A stretch of 64,000 nt of DNA from Alopecurus myosuroides (Eukaryota; Streptophyta; Magnoliopsida; Poales; Poaceae): contig CM054057.1 of the NCBI GenBank assembly GCA_028641055.1, forward strand, positions 326,002,941-326,066,940, in the 5' to 3' direction. The position numbers were made by a program, and so were the translations under genes. Position 1 is the stretch's first letter; each line of letters opens with the position of its first letter. The notes under the pieces were generated by a model. That model had not been told where the DNA came from. It worked only from the letters and a program-made list of their open reading frames with translations, and did no database searches. Positions 1 through 12,461 of the stretch are shown here, one piece after another.

Positions 1-3000
1 TATTATTCAAAGTATCTATTTGTTTATTTTGAAATAACACTAAATTGCTATTCGAGTTTACTCATATTTTAAAATATGAATATGAAAAATAAGTTAAATG
101 ACTTTTGTAAAATAACATTTGACTTATAGAATGTTTTTGGATTTTATAAAACCCCCTTTCAAATGATTTGTCATATTTCCAATTAAAATGATTTTATGTA
201 GCCATAGTTATTTAATCATATTTTGAAAATATAATTATTTTAAATGTGTTAAAATAACACCTAAATGTTTTCATGTGAAAATGTTTGTTTTTATAAAACT
301 ATAGAAATTGGTTTGAGATCATTTGGATCTATAGAAATTCACGGTCAAAGTTTCGGACCAAAAAGATAATTTGTGATTTGTGACTAAACTATTCATCCAC
401 TGATGTTATATTTGTGATAGTTAGAAAGAGCACGTAATTCTGTACAACTTTCGTGTAGATTGTTTTTCCATCCGAGCAACTTTATTTTTGGTCAAAATCA
501 GTAGTCAAAGCCCAGTCAGCAGCCCAGTCAGCAGTCCAGTCAGCGCCACGTCAGCGCAGCATTATCCACTCGATTTCGGAATTTAATTTATTTTGGCAGT
601 TTTGCAGAAATACCCCTGCAACTTAGATCTATCATTACTTTTTAACCGTAGATCCAAATTAAGCAAACTAGAACTTTTTGAAAATCCCTGAACACGTAGA
701 ATCTTTTAGAACCGTCTAAATTCAAATTTGACGAACATAAATTGGTTCAAATTTAAATAGGCTTGTTTGGTGATTTTTGGCATAGTTTAAATTCTATACA
801 TCTAAAAATTGTAAATAAAATAGTTTTGGATACCTTATGATGTTTGCTAACAGTCCCTTGCGCCCAAAATAGTTTTTGGCTAAGTTAAAAATGTTTTGGT
901 TGTTATATGCTCATGTGACTATTTCTGACTTAGTTTATTTTCTGTAGTTATTTTGAATACGTTTTCTCTAGCAAATTTGTGCTAAGGACTAACCTTAGAC
1001 CAGAGAGACAAAAACCAAAGCCCTTAGAATATTTCTAAGTTATTTTTCCTAGTTGGCTTTGCTAGTTGAAAACCACTAAGTCTGGATTAGTGAAAAGCAA
1101 TGGAGATGATACTACAATTACTCGAAGATTTTCAACATGAAGCAAGAAGACAAATGAAGGACTTAGCCAAGAAAATAGACTTCAGAAGCATCTCCAAAGA
1201 AGTAGAAGCACTTAGAAGAAAATCAAGAAGACAAGAAGACCATCCACATCTCTCTCTTTTTCTCTAAGTCTTTTCTCCCCTTATTTTCTGTTCTCTTAGA
1301 CTTTGTGCTATGGCTAAGTTAGATTTCAACAGCCACTAGTTTGTATCAAAACCATCAAGTGTTAGAAGTGTTAGAAGATTCAATGAAGTCCCCACACCAA
1401 GGAGGAAGATACAAAGGATCCTGAACATTTTCTAAGACCAAGGCTGTGAAGACTTAGGATTTGTTTTCCAATACTTAGAATTTGTTGTCAAGGTGATTTG
1501 TGTTTTGTCCAAGACTTAGAATTTATTTTCCAAGTAAGATGAGAGTTTTTGACCAAGACTTCAACAAGAAGACTTTCCTCGAAAAGAGCAACTTCAACTC
1601 AAGAAGAATACTCTCCCAGAAGATGAACAAGATGAAGAGTTTTACAAGTCCTTTCAGGGGAACTCTAACAATCTCTACTACCTCTCTTATTCTATATGAC
1701 TAAGTCCCTATAATTATAGATGGATACTTCAAATGTTTTTCTTCAACTCAATGAGGAGTACTACAAGCAAGGCCATTGAAGAAACATGAAATACTTAGAC
1801 ATCAGAAGCCACTCAAGAAGATGGAAGAAGGACTTGGAGAAAACAAGACAGAAATTGATTTGATCTTTGTGTGATCTTTTGATAAAAAACCAACCCTTAG
1901 TCACAAAGGGAAAACCACTAACAAGAATTTCTTAGTTCTCTTTGTGTATTGAAATAACAAGTTTTCCTTTTGCATATTAGAGTAAAGGTGATAATCCTTA
2001 GTGAAACTTTTGTTCAATAAGTTTGGAATCCACAAGACACAATCCTTAGCCATTTGCCATACACTAAACCCAAATAAAATAATTCCTTTGTAGAATAAAT
2101 TGTTGTGTTAAGTTTGTTGGTTGTTATACTTTGTTGTTTTGCTTGTGATTGTTTGTTTATTGTTGTTTACTTGTGTTGTTTAGATTGTACGGAGAGAACG
2201 TTCCATTTTGTGAAGAGAAAGTTTCTTCACCAACTTCAAAGGCAACTAACACACCATCAAATCTCCCATATTTTTACTATGCATTACTAGTGTTTTTGAG
2301 TAGTATGCATGATAGGAAATTTTAATAAGTTATACTATGCTATGCTATTATCCTAGTAGTGTGTAGCGATCTATTTACCTCTTCTTTACAACCTTAGAAC
2401 TTGATAGATGCTATGCAATGTTACAAATTGTTTTACTTGATATTGTGGAAAAATTCTAAGTAACAACTTCAATGAACTACCTGGGTGGATTGGGCTTGAT
2501 TGGCTGTCAGAGTTGAGTGTTTATTCACTTGAGGAATGCCACCCAGGAACAAAGAGATTACTATGTCCTTCTAAGTTTAGTAGCTTCCCGTGCAGCCTTT
2601 AGTCATATGGGCTCTGGCTAGATGGATTAAGTTGCGTGGACTTGTCCCGACTTGACCGGTGGTGGTAGAATGGTTAGAATGGGAGCGCGTCAAGTCAGTA
2701 TGGGATGTGGAAATGCTTTTGAAAAATCTCGTCTCAATCTTCTCCTTTCCTTAATGCACTCAGGGTGTATAGGATGTTTGGGCTGATTTGAGTCTGAAGG
2801 TGAAAGTGCACAAACTCTGCAGAGTCAACAAACTAAGATCTTAGCCGTGTCCCCGGTCATGGACAATTTGAGCAGCTGGACAAGGAATGACGGAAGAATC
2901 TCATCATTCCAACTTCATAATAAAATTTGATGGGTGAACATGGGAAGGAGATTTACCCTGGTTTCTATCAGTGGTACTCCTTAATTTAGTTCTGTTCATT

Positions 3001-3512
3001 GATTTCTATCAGTGATACCTTTTATAGATGAAAATATTTTTTGATAAAAGATAGGAGAAAACTGGCTTTATGCAAACTTAGCCAAAACTCCACTCAGCCA
3101 AATATGCATGTAGTATTAGTCTTGCCATTTATATCCACCATAGTGTTACTTGCCAATACATTAAATTGTATTGACTCCCTTGTGGTTGCCTATTCCATAT
3201 TGCAGATGAATTTGAAGACGAGTGAGGTTTCGTTCAGGATCTCGAGTGTATCGTCAACATGTTTTGCCTGTGGCACATGAAGAAGATGGGCTCAATGTTG
3301 TACTATGTTTTCCGCTGTAATTCTGTTTTCTGCTAGTCTTCTAAGACTATGCAAGTTGTAATCATATTTTGTAAAGACTGGATCATGCGATGTAATAGAT
3401 TTTGACGCATTTGCATGGTATTTCATTTTGAACTGTGGTGCTAGCAATTGATCCTGGGACTAGCACATTAACACAGAGGTCTTGTCTTTGTTTAAAAGAT
3501 GGGATCGCTACA
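1..3512 (+). repeat. LARD 5' LTR (partial)
   Basis: This aligns with the second LTR from its first base, with an offset of 4676. Near position 333 the offset jumps to about 5417, because a segment of about 744 bp in the second LTR (5010-5753) is absent here. It ends in CA at 3512, just before the primer binding site. Short ORFs within it are non-coding LTR sequence. Confidence 0.88.
504..560 (+). repeat. Minisatellite in LARD 5' LTR, about 5 units
   Basis: Units of 11-12 bp begin GTCA and mostly read GTCAGC followed by a variable tail. The matching position in the other LTR has roughly twice as many units (5932-6046). Confidence 0.7.
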
Positions 3513-3515
3513 AAA

Positions 3516-3527
3516 TGGTATCAGAGC
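3516..3527 (+). promoter_or_regulatory. Primer binding site of the LARD
   Basis: TGGTATCAGAGC lies three bases after the LTR end. It is the standard primer site complementary to the 3' end of initiator tRNA-Met in plant LTR retrotransposons. Confidence 0.9.
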
Positions 3528-4458
3528 ATTGTGTTGCCTATAGAATTCGAGACCCTAAGTTTGGAAACGACCATAGGACTGAAAGTCTATTTAGTTCAAA
3601 CTTTCTAGAAATAAAACATCTCGTCTTAGTCTTTCTCATATCCTCTCATCTATTATTCACCTTCAAAATCTTCTTCTCTTATTATAGATGACATACCTCT
3701 TGCTTTCCATCAAGACACGAGTGGTGATGAAGTACAAGGAATATCTTGCACATGACCATTTGGTTTCAACATGAAGATCTACATTCAAGACAGTTGAAGA
3801 AACTTGGAGATATACCCAGTCTTCACAACAATCAGAAACGCCTCAAGCTGTTGACAGAAAGACTGAAGAGACTCCAGAAGATATAGATGAGACCACCAAT
3901 CTAGTTACTTTGTTAGGACAACGTCAACGTGTTAGTGTATTGATCATACCAATGAGTGGGGTATGACAATATTAGTTTCTTTTTCTAAAAACCTTGTTGT
4001 TTGGTGTGATAAATGTTTGCTAGTTGTTGTTTGTAAGATGACTTGCCTTTTTGCTGTGTTGAGGTAGGAACCTTTCTTAGATCTTTCTAAATCTCTACTC
4101 ATCTATGCTAAACCCAACCAAATACCTAGCTAGAATGCCAACAACCATGAGAAGGTCAACGACAAGATGGAAGGTTGCCAAGGACATCAAAAGAACCAGT
4201 TGAGAGGGAGCCAAAGACCTTCGATTGGCCCAAATAATGACCCCTCGGTGTCAAACAAAGTTCGACATGCATCAGTTAGTTTGCATCCCTACTACGAAGG
4301 AAAGTTCTACTCAAGACATCTCGAGATAAACTACACAATCAATCCATGAGATTACTATACCCACAAAGATTTCTTTAAGGGTGGTAGCCACCTACTTGCA
4401 ATGGAACCCAAGTAACCCAAATCTATATTTCCTTCTAGCCTTCCCAAATCTCGGGACG

Positions 4459-4481
4459 AGATTTCTTTAAGGGTGGTAGTC
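4459..4481 (+). promoter_or_regulatory. Polypurine tract of the LARD
   Basis: The purine-rich stretch TTTAAGGGTGGTAGTC ends directly at the TG of the second LTR. A 21-nt block containing the same tract also occurs 91 bp upstream (4368-4388), so the tract is duplicated. Confidence 0.75.
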
Positions 4482-5257
4482 TGTAACATCCCTGATTTTT
4501 TGGAAACATTAAAAAATCACAAAAATTTAAAACTTTTGTTTTCTGGTTAAACCAAGCCACCAAAAACAAATGAAACTCTAACACAAAGGAAGTACTATAT
4601 GTTATTCCAATGATATTGGAAATAATAATACAAAAATGTCATATAACACTTAAAAGAAATCATACAAAATAAGTTTTATTATTCAAAGTATTTATTTGTT
4701 TATTTTGAAATAACATTAAGTTGCTATTAGAGTTTACTCATATTTTAAAATATGAATGTGAAAAATAAGTTAAATGACTTTTGGAAAATAACATTTTTCT
4801 TATAGAATGTTTTTGGATTTTATAAAACCCCCTTTCAAATGATTTGTCATATTTCCAATTAAAATGATTTTAAGTAGCCATAGTTATTTAATCATATTTT
4901 GAAAATACAATTATTTTAAGTATGTTAAAACAACACCTAAATGTTTTCATATGAAAGGTTTTGTTTTTACAAAACTATAGAAATTGGTTTGAGATCATTT
5001 AGATCTATAAATCAAAAGTTATAAAGAAAACAGTAAAAAAAAAAACAAAAAAAAACATTTGGCCGAACTGGGCCGGCCCAAGTTAGCCCAGCAGCGAACC
5101 AGCCACGATCGAACCCGAACCAAATTTAAGAAAACCAGCTTTTCTAAACTACCTTCGGTTAAACACGAATATCTCAACAAATATGATTCCAAATTCGGAT
5201 CCGTTTGTTTCTACGCGTTCATAACTTCGAGCCCAAGGTACTCCACCGACCATTAGC

Positions 5258-5265
5258 TATAAAAA
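5258..5265 (+). promoter_or_regulatory. TATA box in LARD LTR
   Basis: TATAAAAA lies inside the LTR-specific segment, downstream of GGCCCA-like promoter motifs and upstream of a pyrimidine-rich leader. It is the best candidate for the LTR promoter. The equivalent region is deleted from the left LTR. Confidence 0.5.
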
Positions 5266-5931
5266 CATTTGTAACCGCTGGCATTTCTTTTCCCTTTTCG
5301 TCCCACCGAAACCCTAATCAGCAAAATAGTATTTCGTTTATCTACCCACCAAAACGATCTCGAATCGCGCCGGAGCCTGAAGCAATATTGAAGATCTCTC
5401 CATTATCTTTCCATCCCGAGAGGCCTCAAGTAGTTTCATCAACCGTGGAGGAAGAATTTCGAATCGCCATCTTTCAGATCTGAATTTGTAATTCATATAT
5501 CTCTTCGTGCTCGGATCTTCAGATCGAAATTCCTTTAGTGAGAAGTTAGATTTAACCCTGATCTACAATTCTCGTTTTGAACACTTTTTGTTTTGACGTA
5601 CGGAATTTTCTGTGCAATACAGTTTGCGTTTGACGTTTTTCGGAGAAGAAAACCATCCCAAATCTTCGGGGCTTGATAACCAAAGTTGTTCTCCTGATCA
5701 AGTCCTTTCTTTTTCCCCAAACCTCACCTCTATTGCCAAGCGAGTTAGGAGTTATTCACGGTCAAAGTTTCGGACCAGAAAGGTAAATTGTGATTAGTGA
5801 CTAAACTGTTCATCCACAGATGTTATATTTGTGACAATTAGAAGGAGCACGTAATTCTCTACAACTTTCGTTTAGATTGTTTTTCCATCCGAGCAACTTT
5901 ATTTTTGGTCAAAATCAATAGTCAAAGTCCA

Positions 5932-6046
5932 GTCAACGCCTCGTCAGCAACGCGTCAGCGCTTCGTCAGCATCCAGTCAGCGCCTCGTCATCTCACCGTC
6001 AGCGCCCCGTCAGCACCACGTGGCGGCAAGTCAGCATCCAGTCAGC
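5932..6046 (+). repeat. 11-bp minisatellite in LARD 3' LTR, about 10 units
   Basis: Consecutive units begin GTCAGC with 5-bp variable tails such as GCCTC, ATCCA and ACCAC. The 11-bp register is held almost throughout. Unit number differs from the left LTR. Confidence 0.8.
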
Positions 6047-9000
6047 GAATCCTTTTTTTTTCTCGAATAGGTTTAATTTGGCAGTTTTGCAGAAACGTCC
6101 CCCAAACTTAGAATCATCATACCTTTTTAACCGTAGATCCAAATTTAGCAAACTAGAACTTTTTGAAAAGCCCCGAACTCATATAATCTTTTCGAACTGT
6201 TCAAATTCAAATTTGACAAACATAAATTGGTTCAAATTTAAATAGGCTTGTTTGGTGATTTTTGGCATAGTTTAAATTCTATATATCTAAAAATTACAAA
6301 TAAAATATTTTTGGATACCTTATGATGTTTGCTAACAGTCCCTTGCGCCCAAAATAGTTTTTGTCTAAGTTAAAAAGGTTTTGGTTGTTATATGCTCATG
6401 TGACTATTTTTGACTTAGTTTATTTTCTGTAATTATTTTCAATATGTTTTCTCTAGCTAATTTGTGCTAAGGACTAACCTTAGACCAGAGAGACAAAAAC
6501 CAAAGCCCTTAGAATATTTCTAAGTTATTTTTCCTAGTTGGCTTTGCTAGTTGAAAACCACTAAGTCTGGATTAGTGAAAAGCCATGGAGATGATACTAC
6601 AATTACTCGAAGATTTTCAACATGAAGCAAGAAGACAAATGAAGGACTTAGCCAAGAAAATAGACTTCAGAAGCATCTCCAAAGAAGTAGAAGCACTTAG
6701 AAGAAAATCAAGAAGACAAGAAGACCATCCACATCTCTCTCTTTTTCTCTAAGTCTTTTCTCCCCTTATTTTGTGTTCTCTTAGACTTTGTGCTATGGCT
6801 TAGTTAGATTTGACAAGCCACTAGTTTGTATCAAAACCATCAAGTGTTAGAAGTGTTAGAAGATTCAATGAAGTCCCCACACCAAGGAGGAAGATACAAA
6901 GGATCCTGAACATTTTCTAAGACCAAGGCTGTGAAGACTTAGGATTTGTTTTCCAATACTTAGAATTTGTTGTCGAGGTGATTTGTGTTTTGTCCAAGAC
7001 TTAGAATTTATTTTCCAAGTAAGATGAGAGTTTTTGACCAAGACTTCAACAAGAAGACTTTCCTCGAGAAGAGCAACTTCAACTCAAGAAGAATACTCTC
7101 CCAGAAGATGAAGAGTTTTACAAGTCCTTTCAGGGGAACTCTAACAATCTCTACTACCTCTCTTATTCTATATGACTAAGTCCCTATAATTATAGATGGA
7201 TACTTCAAATGTTTTTCTTCAACTCAATGAGGAGTACTACAAGCAAGGCCATTGAAGAAACATGAAATACTTAGACATCAGAAGCCACTCAAGAAGATGG
7301 AAGAAGGACTTGGAGAAAACAAGACAGAAATTGATTTGATCTTTGTGTGATCTTTTGATCAAAAACTAACCCTTAGTCACAAAGGGAAAACCACTAACAA
7401 GAATTTCTTAGTTCTCTTTGTGTATTGAAATAACAAGTTTTCCTTTTGCATATTAGAGTAAAGGTGATAATCCTTAGTGAAACTTTTGTTCAATAAGTTT
7501 GGAATCCACAAGACAAAATCCTTAGCCATTTGCCATACACTAAACCCAAATAAAATAATTCCTTTGTAGAATAAATTGTTGTGTTAAGTTTGTTGGTATT
7601 ATACTTTGTTGTTTTGCTTGTGATTGTTTGTTTATTGTTGTTTACTTGTGTTGTTTAGATTGTACGGAGAGAACGTTCCATTTTGTGAAGAGAAAGTTTC
7701 TTCACCAACTTCAAAGGCAAGTAACACACCATCAAATCTCCCATATTTTTACTATGCATTACTAGTGTTTTTGAGTAGTATGCATGATAGGAAATTTTCA
7801 TAAGTTATACTATGCTATGCGATTATCCTAGTAGTGTGTAGCCATCTATTTACCTCTTCTTTACAGCCTTAGAACTTGATAGATGCTATGCAATGTTACA
7901 AATTGTTTTACTTGATATTGTGGAAAAATTCTAAGTAACAACTTCAATGAACTACCTGGGTGGATTGGGCTTGATTGGCTGTTAGAGTTGAGTGTTTATT
8001 CACTTGAGGAATGCCAGGAACAAAGAGATTACTATGTCCTTCTAATTTTAGTAGCTTCCCGTGCAACCTTTAGTCATATGGGCTCTGGCTAGATGGATTA
8101 AGTTGCATGGAATTGTCCCGACTTGACAGGTGGTGGTAGAATGGTTATAATGGGAGCGCGTCAAGTCAGTATGGGATGAGGAAATGCTTTTGAAAAATCT
8201 CGTCTCAATCTTCTCCTTTCCTTAATGCACTCAGGGTGTATAGGATGTTTGGGCTGATTTGAGTCTGAAGGTGAAAGTGCACAAACTCTGCAGAGTCAAC
8301 AAACTAAGATCTTAGCCGTGTCCCCGGTCATGGACAATTTGAGCAGCTGGACAAGGAATGACGGAAGAATCTCATCATTCCAACTTCATAATAAAATTTG
8401 ATGGGTGAACATGGGAAGGAGATTTACCCTGGTTTCTATCAGTGGTACTCCTTAATTTAGTTATGTTCATTGATTTCTATCAGTGATACCTTTTCTAGAT
8501 GAAAATATTTTTTGATAAAAGATAGGAGAAAACTAGCTTTATGCAAACTTAGCCTAAACTCCACTCAGCCAAATATGCATGTAGTATTAGTCTTGCCATT
8601 TATATCCACCATAGTGTTACTTGCCAATACATTAAATTGTATCGACTCCCTTGTGGCTGCCTATTCCATATTGCAGATGAATTTGAAGACGAGTGAGGTT
8701 TCGTTCAGGATCTCGAGTCTATCGCCAACATGTTTTGCCTGTGGCACATGAAGAAGATGGGCTCAATGTTGTATTATGTTTTCCGCTGTAATTCTGTTTT
8801 CTGCTAGTCTTCTAAGACTATGCAATTTGTACTCATATTTTGTAAAGACTGGATCATGCGATGTAATAGATTTTGACGCATTTGCATGATATTTCATTTT
8901 GAACTGCGGTGCTAGCAATTGATCCAGGGACTAGCACATTAACACAGAGTTCTTGTCTTTGCTTAAAAGATGGGATCGCTACAGCGCCCCCGCCCATCAG

Positions 9001-9115
9001 TGAGACAAATCGCCCCCAAAGCAGTCTACTTTGCCGCACAGAATGCCGAAACGGCCATTCTTCCCCTCATTCCCCTTTTCCCACCGCCGCCGCTGCCTCC
9101 TCGCATTCCCGCACC

Positions 9116-10900
9116 ATGCCGCCAAAAGGTCCAAAGAAACTCGGCCTCCCGCGTGCGGCGGCATCGAATTTGGCGCCGAAGAGGCTGCAGATGAAGCCGG
9201 AGCCGATAGATGCGGTGGTGGAGCTGTCGGCGAAGTAGTAGCATACCATCGCCTCTACCCTTCGTCAATAGCGCCACGTACGGGCAAGAGAACTGGTGGT
9301 TTTGGAGAAAAATCAGACCGCTGGTGTGCTGGTGGCGTTGAGACAAACTGCCACATCTGTCGCCCCCGTGTGTAGTTTGTGGCCGTCTTTCCCGCGCTAC
9401 TACGCCGAGCCTAGCCAGGTACAGGCCTCGCCGCAATCCCGCTTCTCCATCTCGCAAGACGATCCGGCTCAGTCCATCGACATTGATCTAAACAAGGAGG
9501 CCCTCTTCAAGTCCTCGACGGTGCTGCGTCAAACAGGGTTCACAAGCGGCGAGCATACGACATCCCGGGGCGACCTCTTCGCCGAAGAAGGTGCCAACAT
9601 GATGAACCAAACAATGGAGCAGGCAGAGGTATTTCATTGCGGCCATGCATTCATTGTTGCTGATCTGCCTGTTGGCCAGGTGAATTGTGTACTGACTGTC
9701 GATCTACTGATGTAGGGGTCCATGCAGGAACTTATCCACATGTCCACCACAAACTTTGGGCAGCCGACGCCTACGCTGATCGATTTTCTCAAGCTCACGA
9801 TGATCAATTTGGGTACGCCGACGCCGGCCAAGGTGACGAAGTAGACGTGCATGATACGGACACCGACGAGATCGTCAAGAAGCCGAGTACCCGAGGCAAA
9901 ACATGGTCCGATGTGGAGGACCTAATGTTGGCCGAATCATGGATGTTCGTGGCGTTGGACGCCGGCAAAGGCGTACAACAAATACGTGATGCGTATTGGA
10001 AGCGCATTAATGCTGACTTCGACGAAAGGAAGGCATACCATCAGTACGGCTACCTTCCCGATCGCAATGCCAAAGGATGTGAGAACCGGTGGGCAATTTT
10101 TCAAGGGTTGTGCAACAAATTCCATGGATGATGTGATCAAGTGTGGATGAAGAACAAGAGTGGCAAGACCGACACCCTCAAAGTAAAATCCTTTCAAATT
10201 GTTGCCGAGCTCCTTTTTATACTTTTTTCTTTTCTTATTATGACGTCGGCCTTTCTGTAGTTCAAGGACGCCCACAAGATGTACATAGCGCTGAACATGG
10301 ATAACAAGAAGCCATTCAAGTTCATGGATGTTTGGATCAAGATTATAGACTCCCCAAAGTGTAATAGTTGGCGTCTCACGGCGGCTGGAAGAGGGGAGAG
10401 CGACGCCGACGTGGATGAAACCAGGATGCCGAGTAGGAGTGTCGAACGACCGATTGAGAACAAGAAGGCAAAGGCTGGAAATCATGCGGCATCGGCAAGC
10501 GGCATGCAAGAGGTGATGGCCGTGTACGTGCAAGAGGTGGCCGCATCGGCGGCGAAAAAACTAAAGATGCACGACGATATCAAAGAGAGGTGGAACACTT
10601 TTCTTGTCATGGTCGAGGTGAAAGCCAAAGCCCAAGAGAAGGCTGAAGAGCGCTCGATCATGGAAACCAACACAACTGACAGGAGCCGTGATCAAAAGGC
10701 CTACTTCAAGGAGGAAAGGCGACCCATCATAGCGGCAAGAGCGGCGAGGGTGGCGGCCGAGGCGGATGCTCTAGCTATCGGCCGATGTGGTGGCTGCAGC
10801 AGCTGCCGACGCCGATGTCGCCGAGGCGGCAGCTATAGCGAACACCGAGACCCAAGAATATTGAACTCCCATGCACCGATAGTGGTGCCCTTTTGAACGA
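9116..10900 (+). pseudogene. Myb/SANT-like gene with NAM-associated C-terminal domain, broken
   Basis: Plausible exons are 9116-9234, 9376-9628, 9716-10182 and 10261 to about 10900, with GT..AG introns between them (9235-9375, 9629-9715, 10183-10260); the first two junctions keep frame. Exon 3 holds a trihelix/SANT-like region (from KTWSDVEDLMLAESW to WAIFQGLCNKF). Exon 4 resembles the plant 'No apical meristem-associated C-terminal' family, with FKFMDVW, a lysine/alanine-rich coiled region and KERWNTFLVM. Two lesions are visible. Frame shifts near 9830-9845, where the exon 2-3 frame meets TAG at 9842. There is also an in-frame TGA at 10129-10131, beyond which the frame stays open and homologous. 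Such genes are multicopy in grasses and may ride on DNA transposons. The 5' flank is cut by the LARD at 8983. Confidence 0.65.
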
Positions 10901-11187
10901 CCGTGTGTTGGTCGAGACTATCATTCGACCGCGGGACTTGTGTTGGCCGGTCACCGTTATTTTGGGTAAAACTAAAATTTGCCAACTGTTTGATCGGGTC
11001 GCCCATTGGGGGCTGGTCGATTGGAGGGCGCCGCTGCGGAGCACGCCCACCAAAATCACGGACACAGGTCCGGTGCCCCCCAAAGAAGGTCCAATTGGGG
11101 GGACACGAATTTGATGGGTGCCGGTGGAGATGCTCTAAGGTAGTCAGACGCATCATGAGGTTAAACAAAAAGAAATTCTAAATTACA
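10901..11187. other. No gene; possible DNA-transposon right end
   Basis: The stretch near 11090-11140 reads GGACACGAATTTGATGGG, then GGAGATGCTCTAAGG, a sequence style common at ends of grass DNA transposons. No matching left terminus is found; it may have been lost at the LARD boundary. This is inference only. Confidence 0.25.
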
Positions 11188-12461
11188 ATGCGAGGTAGTT
11201 TTTGGAATAGTGACGGATTCGGTGATCAAGTGAAACGCCTAGAAGTTAATGAGATGATAAGGGAACATAAACTAGATTTTTGGTTATTCTGGAGATAGGG
11301 AGATCTAGTTTTGCTCTGCGGATTTTGAATTATCTTTCGGAGGTTTTGACTATGCTTGGTTTTGTCTCCCGCCACAAGGGCGTTCAGGAGGCATTCTAGT
11401 TGGTTTCACGCGGTCTACAAATCTGTTGGTTTCGAATGGGACCTTGTGGTAGCATATGGAGCTGCTCAAGACACCAAGAAACCTGAATTTTTAGCGGAGT
11501 TGGTGCGCTTCTGTGAGTCTGATAATTTACCCCTCTTGTGTGAGGGTGAGTTAAATATAATTCACGACCAGGAATAAAAAAATAATAACAGTTTTAATCC
11601 TCGCTAACCTTTTATTTTTAATGTGATTATCAACAGTCTTTGACTTAAAGGAGCTGAGCCTATTGGTAGACAACATACGTGGTCCAACCGCATACCCGTG
11701 CCAACATATGAAAAGTTGGATCGGATCCTAGCGAGTGTGGATTGGGAAAACAAGTTTCCATTAGCAACAGTCTGGGAACTTACTATAGGAGAGTCTGATC
11801 ATACACCATTGTTGTTAGATTTTGGTGAAAGATCTCACGTCAGAGACAAACCAAAATTCTCTTTCGAGATATCTTGGTTCTCTCTTGATTGTTTTCAAGA
11901 AATGGTAGCACATGAGTGGGCTGCAATTTCGGCTGGTAATACTCCTATAGAGGTGTGGAAAAATAAAGTATCACATATGCGTCAATTCTTGAGAGGATGG
12001 GCACATAATTGTAGTAGATCGTATAAAGAGGTAAGGAATCACCTGCTGCCTATTATTGATATTCTAGACCGTAAATCAGAATCTACGTTACTCACTGACT
12101 TCTAAAGGGAGACATTGAGGAATGCTAATAGCAAAGTTTCTGAACTACAACACGAAGAGTCCAAGAAGGTTAAAAATATTAAGGAGGGGGCGGGGGGATA
12201 GCACTAAGTACTTTCATCTAATTACAAATAGAAAACATAGACGGAAGAAAATATTTCAATTAGAACAGGATGAAGGAACCATTATAGGGGAACAAAACCT
12301 AAAGGTATACATATCAGAATTCTATAAAAAAATATTTAGAGCACCGGCTAAAAATAATTTCTCATTGATAGAAACTCGGACCGAGGGTTTTCCTCAATTA
12401 TCTTCCGAGGAGAATGATATTCTTATATCTGATATCTCCGAGGAGGACTTCTTTGAAGCTA
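11188..12461 (+). pseudogene. L1-type LINE ORF2, 5' fragment (endonuclease and start of RT domain)
   Basis: The fragment starts near ATG 11188 (MRGSFWNSDGFGD, the usual plant L1 ORF2 opening). An AP-endonuclease-like region follows in broken frames: GAAQDTKKPEFLAELV and CEGELNIIHD at 11.45-11.57 kb, then TYEKLDRILAS and GESDHTPLLLDF at 11698-12105. Next come STKYFHLITNRKHRRKKI and ISEEDFFEA near the RT start. Stops and shifts fall at about 11296, 11577 and 12105. At 12461 the frame is cut by a Helitron and resumes at 15111. Confidence 0.85.

Larger units (their letters stand above)
1..8983 (+). mobile_element. LARD-type non-autonomous LTR retrotransposon, left end outside window
   Basis: Two long direct repeats flank a 969-bp core. 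The first LTR is visible at 1-3512; its 5' part lies before the window. The second is complete at 4482-8983 (4502 bp), begins TGTAACATCC and ends GATCGCTACA. A tRNA-Met-type primer binding site follows the first LTR and a purine tract precedes the second, which fixes the orientation as plus. No gag or pol reading frame exists, only short ORFs. LTRs of about 4.5 kb without coding capacity fit the LARD class known from Triticeae, although the core is shorter than the roughly 3.5 kb usual there. The right target duplication should be gcgcc (8984-8988); its partner is outside the window. Confidence 0.88.
4482..8983 (+). repeat. LARD 3' LTR (complete, 4502 bp)
   Basis: It runs from TGTAACATCC to GATCGCTACA. 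It includes a segment missing from the other LTR that carries a GGCCCA-type motif (5066-5080), a TATA box (TATAAAAA, 5258-5265) and a pyrimidine-rich leader-like stretch. This is probably the LTR promoter region. Outside that segment and the minisatellite, the two LTRs differ only at scattered positions by eye. Confidence 0.88.

Noticed and set aside
1500..1703. 67-codon frame repeated as 64 codons at 6985
   Set aside because: It starts with GTG, lies in non-coding LTR, and differs by an in-frame loss only; no domain and no promoter logic.
3041..3280. 79-codon frame present in both LARD LTRs
   Set aside because: Conserved because LTRs are copies of each other; the start codon is not ATG and no feature supports translation.
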